From Draconibacterium orientale (GTDB lineage: Bacteria > Bacteroidota > Bacteroidia > Bacteroidales > Prolixibacteraceae): DNA of 64,000 nucleotides. The notes beneath the pieces are model-generated. The model saw nothing but the letters and a program-made list of their open reading frames with translations. It was not told the DNA's origin and made no database searches. Made by a program: the position numbers and the translations under genes. Location of the stretch: NCBI RefSeq assembly GCF_000626635.1, contig NZ_CP007451.1, positions 1,488,001 to 1,552,000 of the forward strand, given 5' to 3'. Numbering within the stretch: the stretch's first letter is position 1; each line of letters opens with the position of its first letter. This document shows, in pieces, positions 1 through 9,935 of this stretch.

Positions 1-418
1 TAGATGTTACAGAATAACCTACATCGGAATAGGGTGTTAAACTTAAGCTTGTTGCCGCCCAGTTGTTTAATCTGAAGCTCATGGCAAAATACTTGAAGTT
101 TACATCGCTGGTTTTCATGCTTGTACTTTCGGTTTTGTTATTGGCAAATTTGCCTTCCAAACCAAACTCGAAAATAAAGTTAAGCGAATCGAGCGATGTA
201 TAACTGGCGGGGTTGGCCGCATTTATTTGCATGTTGTATCTGCTTGCAAGGCTTGCACCTCCCATGGCCGACGAACGGCCGAGCGAATAGGGTTGCAAAT
301 CGCCAAGGCCATAACGCGAATATGGCGATGTGGTGTTATTATTAAATTGTGCAAACAATACAGCCGGGATAAATAATAACCCGGCAATCAAAAAACTTAC
401 TCTATTTAGTCTCCCCAT
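1..418 (-). CDS. Outer-membrane beta-barrel family protein, N-terminal part
   Basis: This reading frame runs off the left edge, so only the first 139 codons are visible. It begins MGRLNRVSFLIAGLLF, a signal peptide that should be cut after ALFAQ or close by. The mature start contains SPYSRYGLGDLQPYS and MGGASLASRYNMQINAANPAS, the usual opening of the Bacteroidetes FadL/PorV-like outer-membrane proteins. The probable location is therefore the outer membrane, but no substrate can be named. The start overlaps the end of coaX by 17 bp, so it is probably the downstream gene of the nadB-nadC-coaX unit. The C-terminal part, which would confirm the barrel, is outside the window. Confidence 0.75.
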   Translation of the reverse strand, partial: MGRLNRVSFLIAGLLFIPAVLFAQFNNNTTSPYSRYGLGDLQPYSLGRSSAMGGASLASRYNMQINAANPASYTSLDSLNFIFEFGLEGKFANNKTESTSMKTSDVNFKYFAMSFRLNNWAATSLSLTPYSDVGYSVTS

Positions 419-1136
419 TATGTTGTAAAATGCGGTTTAAACCAATGCTGGTTAAATTAAAGTGTACAAAGAAAGAATTTTTTAATTTGTTATCAAAAAA
501 TTCGGCATCGCCCCCGGTCATAATAACTTTTAAATTATTATAATTTTCCTTAAATGAGGTAATTGCATGATCTACTTCGAACACGATACCGTGTTGTACA
601 CCGGCTCTAATTGCCTGCTCGGTTGTTTTTCCAATTAGTTCGTTAACGACTCCCCTTTCAACTTTAGGAAGTTTTCCTGTAAACTGGTTTAGTGCCTTAA
701 AGCGCATTTCCAAACCAGGTGATATATTTCCGCCCAGGTATTTACCATCGGCAGTTAACAAATCGTAGGTAATTGCTGTTCCGGCATCAATAACCAAAAC
801 ATTTGTTTCGGGATACAGCTCAAAAGCTCCTACAATTGCCGCAATGCGGTCTTTTCCCAATGTTTCTTTCGTCTCGTAACAGTTTTCTACAGGCAAAGGT
901 GTGGTGGCGTTCAGTTCAATAAATAGCTTGAACTGTTCGGCCAGGGCAACTTTTAATTCCTCGGGATAATCTTTTACCGACGAAAGAATTGCACGATCCA
1001 AGCCCTTGTATTCTTGTTTTAAGGTAGCGATTAACGCAGGCGTAAAGGCATCAACCGATTCCGTTTTCACCACCTCGTTTTTCGCACAAACCGAATACTT
1101 TGTCCGGGTATTGCCTATATCTATTACCAGATTCAT
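402..1136 (-). CDS. coaX: Type III pantothenate kinase
   Basis: It phosphorylates pantothenate in the first step of coenzyme A synthesis, in the cytoplasm. At 244 residues it has normal CoaX length. The ASKHA-fold signatures are present: the phosphate-binding DIGNT at residues 6-10, GKDR at 94-97, DAGTAITYD at 117-125 (the second catalytic aspartate region) and GGNISPGL at 135-142. The ATG overlaps the stop of nadC by one base, so the two are translationally coupled. The gene sits between NAD synthesis genes and an outer-membrane protein gene. No lesion is seen and the family assignment is secure. Confidence 0.95.
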   Translation of the reverse strand: MNLVIDIGNTRTKYSVCAKNEVVKTESVDAFTPALIATLKQEYKGLDRAILSSVKDYPEELKVALAEQFKLFIELNATTPLPVENCYETKETLGKDRIAAIVGAFELYPETNVLVIDAGTAITYDLLTADGKYLGGNISPGLEMRFKALNQFTGKLPKVERGVVNELIGKTTEQAIRAGVQHGIVFEVDHAITSFKENYNNLKVIMTGGDAEFFDNKLKNSFFVHFNLTSIGLNRILQHNGETK

Positions 1137-1981
1137 TAATCAATTATACGCTGACTAATGTCGAGTGCTTTTACCGAATGTGTTAGTGCTCCAATCGAAA
1201 TATAATCAACGCCAGTTTGCGCTACTTTGCGAATACGTTTGATGGTCATATTCCCCGATGCTTCAATTTTTGCACGACGATCGATAATATCCACACACTC
1301 TTTCATCATCGTCGAGCGCATATTGTCGAGCATGATAATATCCACATCGGCAGCCAATGCTTCTTTAACCTGGTCGATGGTAGTGGTTTCCACTTCGATC
1401 TTAATACTTTTTGGGATTTTTTTACGAATGGCTTCAACAGCCTTTGTAATGCTTCCTGCAACCTGAATGTGGTTGTCTTTAATCATCACCATATCGTACA
1501 ATCCAAAACGGTGATTCGAAGCGCCTCCCATTCTAACCGCATACTTATCGAGGTAGCGGTATCCGGGTAAGGTTTTTCGGGTATCCAGAATCTCAACTTT
1601 TGTACCCTCAATTTCTTTCATGCAAAGGTTGGCATAACTTGCAATACCCGATAAGCGTTGCAAAAAGTTCAGCGCTTTTCTTTCTCCGGTTAACAAAGCA
1701 CGATAGTTCCCTTTAAACTCGGCAATTACATCGCCGGGCACCACATGGGTTCCGTCGGGCATAAATACTGTCCACTCCAGTTCCTGGTCAAATTTTCTGA
1801 AAACCATTTCTGCCACCTCCAAACCGGCAACAACTCCTTCTTCCTTAGCTACAAACTGCGCCGTTTTAACAACGTTACTGTCAATCAGGTTGTTTGTAGT
1901 AATGTCTCCATCGCCAATATCTTCGGCATAGGCCATGTCGAACAGAACCTCGGCCGATTTTAATGTTTTCGCATCCATCAT
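1136..1981 (-). CDS. nadC: Nicotinate-nucleotide pyrophosphorylase (carboxylating)
   Basis: This is quinolinate phosphoribosyltransferase, which converts quinolinate and PRPP to nicotinate mononucleotide in de novo NAD synthesis. It has 281 residues, the usual length. Visible signatures are DIGDGDITT (21-29), the LNFLQRLSGIAS helix (104-115), DTRKTLPGYRYLDKYAV with MGGASNHRFGLYDMVMIKDNH after it (133-171), IEVET (195-199), DIIMLDN (214-220) and ISIGALTHS (261-269), which together form the PRPP and quinolinate site. It lies 4 bp after nadB and overlaps coaX by one base, so nadB-nadC-coaX is an operon. No nadA is present in the window. Confidence 0.96.
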   Translation of the reverse strand: MMDAKTLKSAEVLFDMAYAEDIGDGDITTNNLIDSNVVKTAQFVAKEEGVVAGLEVAEMVFRKFDQELEWTVFMPDGTHVVPGDVIAEFKGNYRALLTGERKALNFLQRLSGIASYANLCMKEIEGTKVEILDTRKTLPGYRYLDKYAVRMGGASNHRFGLYDMVMIKDNHIQVAGSITKAVEAIRKKIPKSIKIEVETTTIDQVKEALAADVDIIMLDNMRSTMMKECVDIIDRRAKIEASGNMTIKRIRKVAQTGVDYISIGALTHSVKALDISQRIID

Positions 1982-1985
1982 AGCT

Positions 1986-3557
1986 TTACTTTCTTATGGG
2001 TTCAAACTCAATGTTTTTGTTTTTTTGTTGAATAATATGTGTTTTAAAATCAGGGTTCTCCTTCTGAAAATCTTCCCGGATGTGCCCACCGCGGCTCTCT
2101 TCGCGAATCAATGCCGATTGCGCAATAAGCTTACTAATGAGCGACATATTCCTGATCTTAATTAAATTATATTCGTTTTGATCCTTGTCGAATTCTGAAA
2201 CAATTTCAGAGAGGCGGCTGAGTGCAGCTTCCAGGTCTTCCCGGTTTCTGACAATTCCCAGTTTTTTCGACATAATTTGTGCCACTTCGTGCTGATAGGT
2301 CAGAAAGAGCTGCTCGTTACCGGCATCCAAGGTAATTGGCTCGGGTTTTTCAACTAAATGCTCCGAGGCAACCAGTTTTGCCGCTTTTTCGCTGGCACGT
2401 TTTCCGAAAACCAAACACTCGAGCAAGGAATTACTTGCCAAGCGATTGGCTCCCATCACTCCGGTTGATGCGGCTTCGCCGCAAACAAAAAGCCCCGAAA
2501 TATTTGTTTCAGCATCGAGGTTGGTCCGAATTCCGCCAACCATATAGTGCGCTGCCGGTGCAATGGGCAAATTATCTTCGGTTAAATCGAAACCAAATTC
2601 CCGTAAATGCCTGTCGATATTCTTAAAGCGGTTTCTGATCTTTTCCTTATCCAAATGTTTTAACGACAAATAGATACGCTCGACATCCGATTTTTGAATT
2701 TGCCTAAAAATACTGTAGGCCACCACATCGCGCGGTGCCAGCTCGGCCAGCGGGTGAATGTCTTTCATAAAACGTTCGCCCTTCGAATTCAACAACCATG
2801 CTCCTTCGCCACGAACTGCCTCGCTAATCAGGTACGCTTCCTTGCCCGGCAGGCACAATGCCGATGGATGAAACTGAACAAACTCGAGGTCGGCCAATCG
2901 GGCACCGGCATCATACGCCAACGCAATTCCATCGCCGGTTGCCGTATGCGGATTTGTTGAGCGCGCAAAAACCCGCGACAAGCCACCTGTTGCTACAATT
3001 ACAGCTTTTGTTTTGAACAGGATATTTTCGTTGGTTTTAAAATCGTAGGCCTGAAGCCCGACGATTGCATTGTGGTGCTTCAGCAATTTTACTGCCACCA
3101 CATATTCGAATGCTTCAACATTTTTATTCTCCCGGATAAGACGCAGTTTAAACAAAGTCAACTCTTTTCCGGTAGCATCGCCGCCGGCATGCAATATACG
3201 GCGTTTCGTATGTCCGCCTTCCAGGCCGAGTACAAATTCGCCATTTTCCTTATCGAATTGCATTCCCAAATCGATTAATTCGTGTACACGTTCCCTTCCT
3301 TCGTTAACCAAAACGTCTACCGCATCATGATCGCAAATGCCGCGCCCGGTAACCAAAGTGTCGTGTGCATGTTGTTCAGGCGAATCCTCGTCGGCAATAG
3401 CCGCCGCAATTCCGCCCTGCGCATAATATGAGTTACTTACATCAAGCTGCGATTTGGTTACTATCGCAACGCGTCCGTATTTTGAAGAGTGATAAGCAGC
3501 CGACAATCCTGCCAGCCCGCTCCCTATTACAACCGTATCAAATTCAAGTATTTGCAT
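1986..3557 (-). CDS. nadB: L-aspartate oxidase
   Basis: This flavoenzyme oxidises L-aspartate to iminoaspartate, the substrate of quinolinate synthase, for NAD synthesis. The 523-residue protein opens with a Rossmann FAD site, VVIGSGLAGLSAA (9-21), followed by YYAQGGIAAA near 44-53. Family motifs of the succinate dehydrogenase/fumarate reductase flavoprotein fold follow in order: GGHTKRRILHAGGDATGKE, FVQFHPSALC, ISEAVRGEGAWL, ELAPRDVVAYSI, APAAHYMVGG, and CGEAASTGVMGANRLASNS near the C-terminal flavin site. It is the first gene of the nadB-nadC-coaX operon. An NadR- or NiaR-type operator was not recognised upstream. Confidence 0.95.
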   Translation of the reverse strand: MQILEFDTVVIGSGLAGLSAAYHSSKYGRVAIVTKSQLDVSNSYYAQGGIAAAIADEDSPEQHAHDTLVTGRGICDHDAVDVLVNEGRERVHELIDLGMQFDKENGEFVLGLEGGHTKRRILHAGGDATGKELTLFKLRLIRENKNVEAFEYVVAVKLLKHHNAIVGLQAYDFKTNENILFKTKAVIVATGGLSRVFARSTNPHTATGDGIALAYDAGARLADLEFVQFHPSALCLPGKEAYLISEAVRGEGAWLLNSKGERFMKDIHPLAELAPRDVVAYSIFRQIQKSDVERIYLSLKHLDKEKIRNRFKNIDRHLREFGFDLTEDNLPIAPAAHYMVGGIRTNLDAETNISGLFVCGEAASTGVMGANRLASNSLLECLVFGKRASEKAAKLVASEHLVEKPEPITLDAGNEQLFLTYQHEVAQIMSKKLGIVRNREDLEAALSRLSEIVSEFDKDQNEYNLIKIRNMSLISKLIAQSALIREESRGGHIREDFQKENPDFKTHIIQQKNKNIEFEPIRK

Positions 3558-4080
3558 CTGTTTTTTCTGCTTCCCGCAAACAAGCCTGCAAAGTTAGCAT
3601 TTCTTTTAAGCAAAAACCTATATTTTATCACTTAGGTTTTACTTTGCCCTGATTAATAAATGCCTTGCCCGAAAAAATGACGTGTGGATTTTTCCGGGAA
3701 ATGAGCTAACGGCTTGTTCGTACGCAGGGCTAATTCACTCCCCTTTTGCAATTCAAATTCGCACATAACCGACTACTTTTCAAAAGCCATAACCCCCATT
3801 TTCACACTGCGCAGTAGAGTTTTAAACACTCGGAAATTACTCGTGTTAAACATCTTATATTTTTTGGTGTTTTGTTCATATAAAAAAGTTACATTTCAAA
3901 TTAAACCAAGCTCAAACTAAAAGGTCTTTGTAATTACTTGTTTGGCGACAGTAGAGGTTAATTATAAGCGATTAATGTGTCGTTTTTACAAAATAAAATT
4001 TGTTACATTAAAAAATTAGTGATTTTTGCACTCGACACTAAACCTATGTTGATTAAAAAATTCAAATAAAAGAAATAGCC
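3558..4080. other. Divergent intergenic region between nadB and the RND operon
   Basis: These 523 bases separate nadB (leftward) from the RND adaptor gene (rightward). Short open frames here have no recognisable protein character. The right half is AT-rich and must hold the efflux-operon promoter, but I found no clean TTG-N20-TAnnTTTG match and no convincing palindrome. I see no RNA gene or repeat. Confidence 0.5.
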
Positions 4081-5259
4081 ATGAGTTGGAGAAAAACTAC
4101 GTTTATCGTTGTTGCCCTTATTGTTTTGTTAGGAGGAGCCGCAGCATTATCAGAACTATTCGTCTCAATGAAACCGGAGCAAACCAAACGACCCGATGTT
4201 GATATGAAACGATCGGTAAAAGTGGAAACAGTTAACTATTCAGAAATTACTTCCCCTCTTTCACTCCCCGGCGGACGAGCCGTATCGGGCAGCGAAGTAT
4301 TGCTGGTTGCCGAAGCATCGGGAAAAATTGAGCCGGGAGCAGTTGTGCTGCGCAAAGGCACATCGTTTAAAAAAGGCCAGTTGCTTGCCGAAATTTACAA
4401 AGATGAAGTAGAACTTGCCTTAAAAGCCCGTAAAGCTCAGCTTTTAACAACAATAACATCGTTATTACCCGACCTGAAAGTTGATTTCCCAAAACAACTA
4501 AATGCTTTCGAAACATTTTTCAGAGCCATCGATTTGGATAACGACCTGACTGAAATGCCGGTTGTAAAAGACGAAAAACTAAAAGTATTTTTAGCCAGCC
4601 GCGGAGTGTTAACCGAATATTACAGCATTAAACAAGACGAGAAAAAATTAAAACGCCATACACTTTATGCGCCTTTCGATGGAACATTTACACAGGTAAA
4701 TTACGAAACCGGATCGTATGTAAATACCGGCGGGCAAATTGCACGAATGATTCGTACCGACCATGTGGAGATTGAAGTTCCGGTGCCAAATGAAGACAGC
4801 GAATGGATAAAAATCGGCGATAAAGTGCTCATTCATTCCAACCTCGACAATTCGTCAATTCCCGGCAAAGTAGTGCGTAAATCAAATTTTGTTGAAGCCG
4901 AAACACAGTCGCTAAGCATTTTCGTGCAGGTTGACCAAACCTACTCCGACAAGGTACTTCCCGGACAGGTTTACGAAGTAACTTTCCCCGGACAAAAAAT
5001 TGCCGATGCCATGGAAATTCCTCGTGGTGCAGTTTTTAACTCAAGTACGGTTTATGTTGTAATTGATGGCGAACTGAAAAAACGCGAAATAAACGTGATA
5101 AAACGCAACGAAACAACACTGATTTTTGATGGTTTGCCTGAAGGAAGCAAAGTAGTTGCAGAACCATTAATAAATGTAAAAGAAAATACTCCGGTTAATA
5201 TTCAGGGCGAAGAAGGCACCAACAAGCCACAACCCGGAAACCAGACTAAACCTCAATAG
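4081..5259 (+). CDS. RND efflux periplasmic adaptor (HlyD/AcrA family)
   Basis: This membrane-fusion protein should link an inner-membrane RND pump to a TolC-type channel across the periplasm. The 392-residue product has an N-terminal membrane anchor (about residues 7-27) and no lipobox. A lipoyl-type beta segment follows (ASGKIEPGAVVLRKGTSFKKGQLLAE), then a short helical hairpin (ALKARKAQLL...), the returning half of the lipoyl domain (YAPFDGTFTQVNYETGSYV), a beta-barrel region and a C-terminal membrane-proximal domain. It is the first gene of the operon, 17 bp before the pump gene. The substrate cannot be read from sequence. Confidence 0.92.
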   Translation: MSWRKTTFIVVALIVLLGGAAALSELFVSMKPEQTKRPDVDMKRSVKVETVNYSEITSPLSLPGGRAVSGSEVLLVAEASGKIEPGAVVLRKGTSFKKGQLLAEIYKDEVELALKARKAQLLTTITSLLPDLKVDFPKQLNAFETFFRAIDLDNDLTEMPVVKDEKLKVFLASRGVLTEYYSIKQDEKKLKRHTLYAPFDGTFTQVNYETGSYVNTGGQIARMIRTDHVEIEVPVPNEDSEWIKIGDKVLIHSNLDNSSIPGKVVRKSNFVEAETQSLSIFVQVDQTYSDKVLPGQVYEVTFPGQKIADAMEIPRGAVFNSSTVYVVIDGELKKREINVIKRNETTLIFDGLPEGSKVVAEPLINVKENTPVNIQGEEGTNKPQPGNQTKPQ

Positions 5260-5276
5260 AAAAAGGAGACAGATCA

Positions 5277-8200
5277 ATGAAGAAGATAGTTGAACTATTT
5301 GTAAAATTTCCGTTTTACGCCAACCTGATCCTGCTTTTCCTCATCGTGGTGGGTAGCATAAGTTTTCTTTCAATGAAGAAATCTTTCTTCCCCGAACGCG
5401 AATCGCATATGATCACTGTTCGTGTAGCCTATCCCGGTGCATCGCCGGTTGAAATGGAAGAAGGGGTTACTTCGCGTGTTGAGGAAGCAGTGAGAGCCAT
5501 CCCCGGCATATACGAGATCAATTCAGTATCGGCCGAAAACAGTGCCAGCATCCGTATTGAAATACAGCCCGGATACGATATCGACGAAGCACTTATTGAA
5601 GTAAAAAATGCAGTGGATGGAATTTCGGCCTTGCCAACGGCTGCCGAACGCCCCATTGTGGCCAAAACACGAACCACATCGCCGGCCGCACGTTTGCTGG
5701 TTACCGGCGACGTTGATTTAATGACACTAAAATCGTACGCCCAGCAGGTGGAAGAAGATTTCCTGGGATCGGGAATTATGAGCCAGGTTACCATTTCGGG
5801 TTTTCCAAGCCTCGAAATTTCAGTAGAAGCCGACGAGGAAGATTTGCTGCGCTACGGATTAACATTCGACGATTTGCAAAGCGCCATTACCAACAACAAC
5901 CGCGATGTATCGGGCGGGCAGCTACGATCGAAAGATGAAGAGCTGTTGATTCGTTTGCGCTCGCGGAGTGCCGACCCGAATAAAATTGGCAACATTATTT
6001 TACGTGCCAACCCCGATGGAAGCGTGCTTCGCATTAACGATATTGCCACAGTAAAAATGAAATTCTCGGATGTGCCCAACAAAGCACTTGAGAAGGGAAA
6101 TCCGCTGATCAACATCAACGTAATGAAACTGATTACGGAAGACCTTGACGAGATAGACCAATACATTCAGGAGTATGTAAAAGACTTTAACACTGAAACA
6201 CACGGCGTAAAACTCATCTATTCCCGTTCATATCTCGACTTGTTAAAATCGCGCCTCGACCTGCTTTACAGCAACGGAGGAATGGGTTTGATCCTGGTGG
6301 TTCTTATTCTCGGAATTATGCTCAGCACCCGATTATCGTTGTGGGTTGCCTGGGGTATTCCGGCTTCTTTCCTGGGCATGTTTATCGTGGCGAATTTGAT
6401 GGGCGTTACCATTAATATGATGTCGTTATTCGGAATGATCCTGGTAATTGGTATTCTGGTTGACGACGGAATTGTAATCGGGGAAAATATCTTCCAGCAT
6501 TTCGAACGGGGGAAAAGCCCCATGCGGGCTGCTGTTGACGGGACTGTGGAAGTAATTCCCGCTGTAACGTCATCGGTACTAACAACTGTGGTTGCTTTTT
6601 CGCCGCTTATTTTTATAACCGGTCGCATGGAAATGATGTACGAAATGGCAATAATCGTAATTGCCAGTTTGCTTATTTCCTTAATCGAGGCTTTTCTGGT
6701 TCTTCCGGCACACCTTGGTAACGAAAAGGTTTTAAACCGAAAAACATTACACAGAAAAGCAAAAGGCCTGCGAAAATATACTGAACGCTTTTTTACCTGG
6801 TTACGCGATTATGCCTATGACCGGGTAGTAAAACTGGTTTTGGAGTGGCGCTATATTGTAATCGGAATTCCGGTGGCAATGATTGTTATTACTCTTGGAT
6901 TAATTGGCGGACAACTGATTAAAACAACCTTCTTTCCGCGAATGGAGTTCGATTCCTTCAACATTAATATTGCTTTTACACCGGGTTCAGGAGAACGCCA
7001 AACCATGCAATACCTCGAGCGTTTTGATAGTATTGTGTGGGTGGTAAACGAAGAATTGATGGCCGATTACAACGATTCCTTGCCTATTATCGAAAACAGC
7101 ATTATCAATTTGGGTTCTGCTTTTAGCCGCGACGAAAGTGGTGCGCATTGCGGAAATATTGATGTATCGCCACGAAACTCGGAAGAAACAGGAATCAGTT
7201 CGTATGAGATTATCCGTCGTTTAAACCAGAAAATCGGAGATGTGCCCGAAGCCGAGAAATTTACCATTGGCGCCAGCAACCGCTTTGGCGATCCGGTTTC
7301 TGTCGGGTTGATGTCGAGAAATACCGAAGAACTGGAAGCTGCACGTGATTACCTCATGGACAGGCTGTTGCAATATCCGCAGTTAAAAGATGTGGTTAAT
7401 TCAAATGCCTTGGGTAAACAGGAAATTCTTTTGGAACTAAAACCTAAAGCCTACATGCTTGGCTTAAACGAAACCTACATTGCCAACCAGGTACGCCAGG
7501 CATTTTATGGCGGACAGGCACAACGCCTGCAGGTTGGCCGCGACGAACTTCGTATTTGGGTACGTTACCCCGCCGAAGGACGCGAGCGCATCGGGCAGCT
7601 GGAAAAAATGAAGGTAAAAACGCCACAAGGCGAATACCCGCTGATGGAACTGGTTGATTACGATATGAAACGTGGCCCGGTAAACATTAACCGCTTTAAC
7701 GGAAAACGCGAAATCAGGGTAAATGCCGACATGGTTGACCCGGATGCTTCGGTTACCGAAACGCTGGATTTGATTAAAGCAGAAGTAATTCCCGAACTCA
7801 AGGTGCTATTTCCGGGAATTTCAGTAATATTCCAGGGACAACAGCGCGAAAGTGAACGAAACATGAGCGACCTGGCTTTCCTTTTCCCAATGGCTTTTCT
7901 GGCAATTATCTTTATTCTGATGATCAGTTTCCGTTCGTTCGAGCAACCGATGATCATCATTATTATGATCCCGATTTCGATACTGGGCGCCGTTTGGGGA
8001 CACGGTATTCACGGCAAACCGCTTTCGATTTTAAGCTTGTGGGGAATTGTGGCACTTACCGGTGTAATTGTTAACGATGCGGTGGTATTTCTTTCCAAAT
8101 ACAACCTGCTTGTCGAGGAAGGACTAAAAGTAAAAGACGCCATTGTTGAGGCCGGAAAATCACGGCTTCGTCCTATTATTTTAACGACACTTACTACTGC

Positions 8201-8483
8201 TTTCGGTCTGTATCCGCTTATTCTCGAAACCAGTTTCCAGGCGCAGTTCCTTATTCCAATGGCCATTTCGCTGGTATATGGAGTGGCTTTCGGAACCATG
8301 TTTATTCTCTTGTTCTTTCCGGCTCTAATACTGGTATTGAACGATATCCGGAAATTTGTACGCGAACAGTGGACCGGCAGAACTTTTGAACGCGAACACG
8401 TAGAAATTGCCTGGCAAAATGCACAACGCAAAATCGATAACAGCATTTATCACGAAGAAGATGAGGAGGATACCAATGAATAA
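5277..8483 (+). CDS. RND-family efflux permease (AcrB/MMPL type)
   Basis: This proton-driven inner-membrane pump is the 1068-residue centre of a tripartite export system. It shows the RND layout: TM1 near residues 12-30, a large periplasmic loop, a TM2-TM6 block containing GILVDDGIVIGENI (equivalent to AcrB TM4 with its two essential aspartates, here DD), a second periplasmic loop, and a TM8-TM12 block with GVIVNDAVVFLSKYN. A good ribosome site, AAAGGAG, lies 9 bp before the ATG. The outer-membrane gene overlaps its stop by 8 bp, so adaptor-pump-channel is one operon. Length and motifs fit the hydrophobe/amphiphile or heavy-metal branches; the substrate is unknown. Confidence 0.93.
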   Translation: MKKIVELFVKFPFYANLILLFLIVVGSISFLSMKKSFFPERESHMITVRVAYPGASPVEMEEGVTSRVEEAVRAIPGIYEINSVSAENSASIRIEIQPGYDIDEALIEVKNAVDGISALPTAAERPIVAKTRTTSPAARLLVTGDVDLMTLKSYAQQVEEDFLGSGIMSQVTISGFPSLEISVEADEEDLLRYGLTFDDLQSAITNNNRDVSGGQLRSKDEELLIRLRSRSADPNKIGNIILRANPDGSVLRINDIATVKMKFSDVPNKALEKGNPLININVMKLITEDLDEIDQYIQEYVKDFNTETHGVKLIYSRSYLDLLKSRLDLLYSNGGMGLILVVLILGIMLSTRLSLWVAWGIPASFLGMFIVANLMGVTINMMSLFGMILVIGILVDDGIVIGENIFQHFERGKSPMRAAVDGTVEVIPAVTSSVLTTVVAFSPLIFITGRMEMMYEMAIIVIASLLISLIEAFLVLPAHLGNEKVLNRKTLHRKAKGLRKYTERFFTWLRDYAYDRVVKLVLEWRYIVIGIPVAMIVITLGLIGGQLIKTTFFPRMEFDSFNINIAFTPGSGERQTMQYLERFDSIVWVVNEELMADYNDSLPIIENSIINLGSAFSRDESGAHCGNIDVSPRNSEETGISSYEIIRRLNQKIGDVPEAEKFTIGASNRFGDPVSVGLMSRNTEELEAARDYLMDRLLQYPQLKDVVNSNALGKQEILLELKPKAYMLGLNETYIANQVRQAFYGGQAQRLQVGRDELRIWVRYPAEGRERIGQLEKMKVKTPQGEYPLMELVDYDMKRGPVNINRFNGKREIRVNADMVDPDASVTETLDLIKAEVIPELKVLFPGISVIFQGQQRESERNMSDLAFLFPMAFLAIIFILMISFRSFEQPMIIIIMIPISILGAVWGHGIHGKPLSILSLWGIVALTGVIVNDAVVFLSKYNLLVEEGLKVKDAIVEAGKSRLRPIILTTLTTAFGLYPLILETSFQAQFLIPMAISLVYGVAFGTMFILLFFPALILVLNDIRKFVREQWTGRTFEREHVEIAWQNAQRKIDNSIYHEEDEEDTNE

Positions 8484-9765
8484 GATAGTAACACTATTAT
8501 TAATAATGGCTTCGGGTTTGTTTGCGCAGGCCCAGCAGCCACTTACACTTACCAACGCCATTACCAAGGCGCTGGAAAACAACTACGACATTGTTATTGC
8601 AAAAGAAAACCAACGCGTTGCCGAAATTGAAAACAACTGGGGAACAGCCGGCCGCTACCCTTACATCAATCTGTCGCTGGGCGATAACAACTCAGTTCGG
8701 GTAGTTGATGGCGATAATACCACCTCAATTGGATTAACAGGTGGAGCATCGGTAAACTGGACTATTTTTGATGGTTTTTCGGTGAGTATTACCAAAACCC
8801 GTTTAGAGGAGTTGGAGAACCTGTCGAAAAACAATGCGGCAGTTATGGTTGAAGGGACCATTCAATCAGTGATTCTGGCCTATTACGATGTTTTGTTACA
8901 GAAAGAAATTCTGGCAACTTATAACGAAGTAATGGCACTTTCGCAAGATCGTTTTCAGAAAGCGGAGCAACAAAAAGAATACGGATCGGCAGTTACATAC
9001 GATGTTTTGCAGGCACAAAATGCCTACCTGGCCGACCGGGCAAGTTACCTCTTGCAGGAAGTAGCTTACAAAAACGCGAAACGTAATCTGGCTTATTTAA
9101 TGGCCGAAACAGAAGCTGTAGATTACGAATACACCGATGATTTTGAAGCCATTACAGAGGATTATACGTTAGCAAATCTCAGGGCGCAAATGATTGAAAA
9201 CAACAAGAGTTTGCAAAACCAGTACATCAATCAGCGCCTGCTCAACAATGCAATTGCTTCGGCAAAAAGTTCGTTTTCTCCATCCTTAGGATTTACAGGA
9301 GGAGTGACAGGATCACGTGCCGGAACAAAAGTTGGCGACATGGACATGGATTGGGCAAACTCAGCCAATTTTTATGGTAATCTCACACTCAGCTGGAATT
9401 TATTTAGTGGCGGAAACCGGAAGCGGGCATTGCAAATTGCAGAGATAGACAGCGACATCGCTGAAATTCAGCTCACCGACATGCAGCACGATCTGGATAA
9501 CAGTTTGGCCAATCTGTTCGAATTTTACCAGGTGCGTAAAGAGTTACTAACGGTTGCCGACGAAAACCTGGCAGCAGCCCAACTGAACCTGCAAATTTCG
9601 CGCGATAAGTTTGAAGCGGGTGCCATCAACTCGTTCAACTTCCGCGATGTACAGGAAATTTACCTGCGTGCGGCACAAGGCAAACTGGAAGCGATTTATA
9701 ATTTCATTAACGCACAAACATCCTTATTGCGCTTAACCGGCGTGATTGTGCAGGAATATGAGTAA
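8476..9765 (+). CDS. TolC-family outer-membrane efflux channel
   Basis: This is the exit duct of the RND system. I place the start at 8476: AGGAGGA lies at 8464-8470, and the resulting N-terminus MNKIVTLLLIMASGLFAQA is a proper signal peptide, which an in-frame start at 8407 would bury. The mature 410 or so residues show the two OEP repeats (ALENNYDIVIAKENQRVAEIE early, and an alanine-rich coiled-coil repeat, ELLTVADENLAAAQLNLQI, near the end). The start overlaps the pump stop by 8 bp, implying coupled translation. A hairpin terminator follows. Confidence 0.92.
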   Translation: MNKIVTLLLIMASGLFAQAQQPLTLTNAITKALENNYDIVIAKENQRVAEIENNWGTAGRYPYINLSLGDNNSVRVVDGDNTTSIGLTGGASVNWTIFDGFSVSITKTRLEELENLSKNNAAVMVEGTIQSVILAYYDVLLQKEILATYNEVMALSQDRFQKAEQQKEYGSAVTYDVLQAQNAYLADRASYLLQEVAYKNAKRNLAYLMAETEAVDYEYTDDFEAITEDYTLANLRAQMIENNKSLQNQYINQRLLNNAIASAKSSFSPSLGFTGGVTGSRAGTKVGDMDMDWANSANFYGNLTLSWNLFSGGNRKRALQIAEIDSDIAEIQLTDMQHDLDNSLANLFEFYQVRKELLTVADENLAAAQLNLQISRDKFEAGAINSFNFRDVQEIYLRAAQGKLEAIYNFINAQTSLLRLTGVIVQEYE

Positions 9766-9771
9766 AAAGAA

Positions 9772-9810
9772 GCAAGCCGATGGAGAGAACTTCATCGGCT
9801 TGCCTCTTTA
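9772..9810 (+). terminator. Rho-independent terminator of the RND operon
   Basis: GCAAGCCGATG (9772-9782) pairs perfectly with CATCGGCTTGC (9793-9803) around a 10-nt loop, followed by a pyrimidine-rich tail, 7 bp after the channel stop codon. Confidence 0.8.
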
Positions 9811-9902
9811 TAACACCGCAATCCTCTGCACCTTTTTTTCAATACAATTCCATATTACCAAAATCTATTCTGTACCAGCAGGTATTATTAAACCATAATG
9901 GC

Positions 9903-9910
9903 TAAATTTG
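9903..9910 (+). promoter_or_regulatory. Possible -7 element of the phosphofructokinase gene
   Basis: TAAATTTG matches the Bacteroidetes TAnnTTTG element and lies 25 bp before the ATG at 9936. No TTG is found about 20 bp upstream, so the call is weak. Confidence 0.35.
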
Positions 9911-9935
9911 AAAGGTTTAATGGAACCACAAAAAC

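Noticed and set aside
3714-3920. Small ORF in the nadB-RND intergenic region
   Set aside because: No ribosome site, no recognisable protein pattern and a composition like non-coding DNA.
8407-8475. Upstream start of the TolC-family gene
   Set aside because: It would place 23 residues before a perfect signal peptide, overlap the pump gene by 77 bp, and ignore the ribosome site at 8464-8470.
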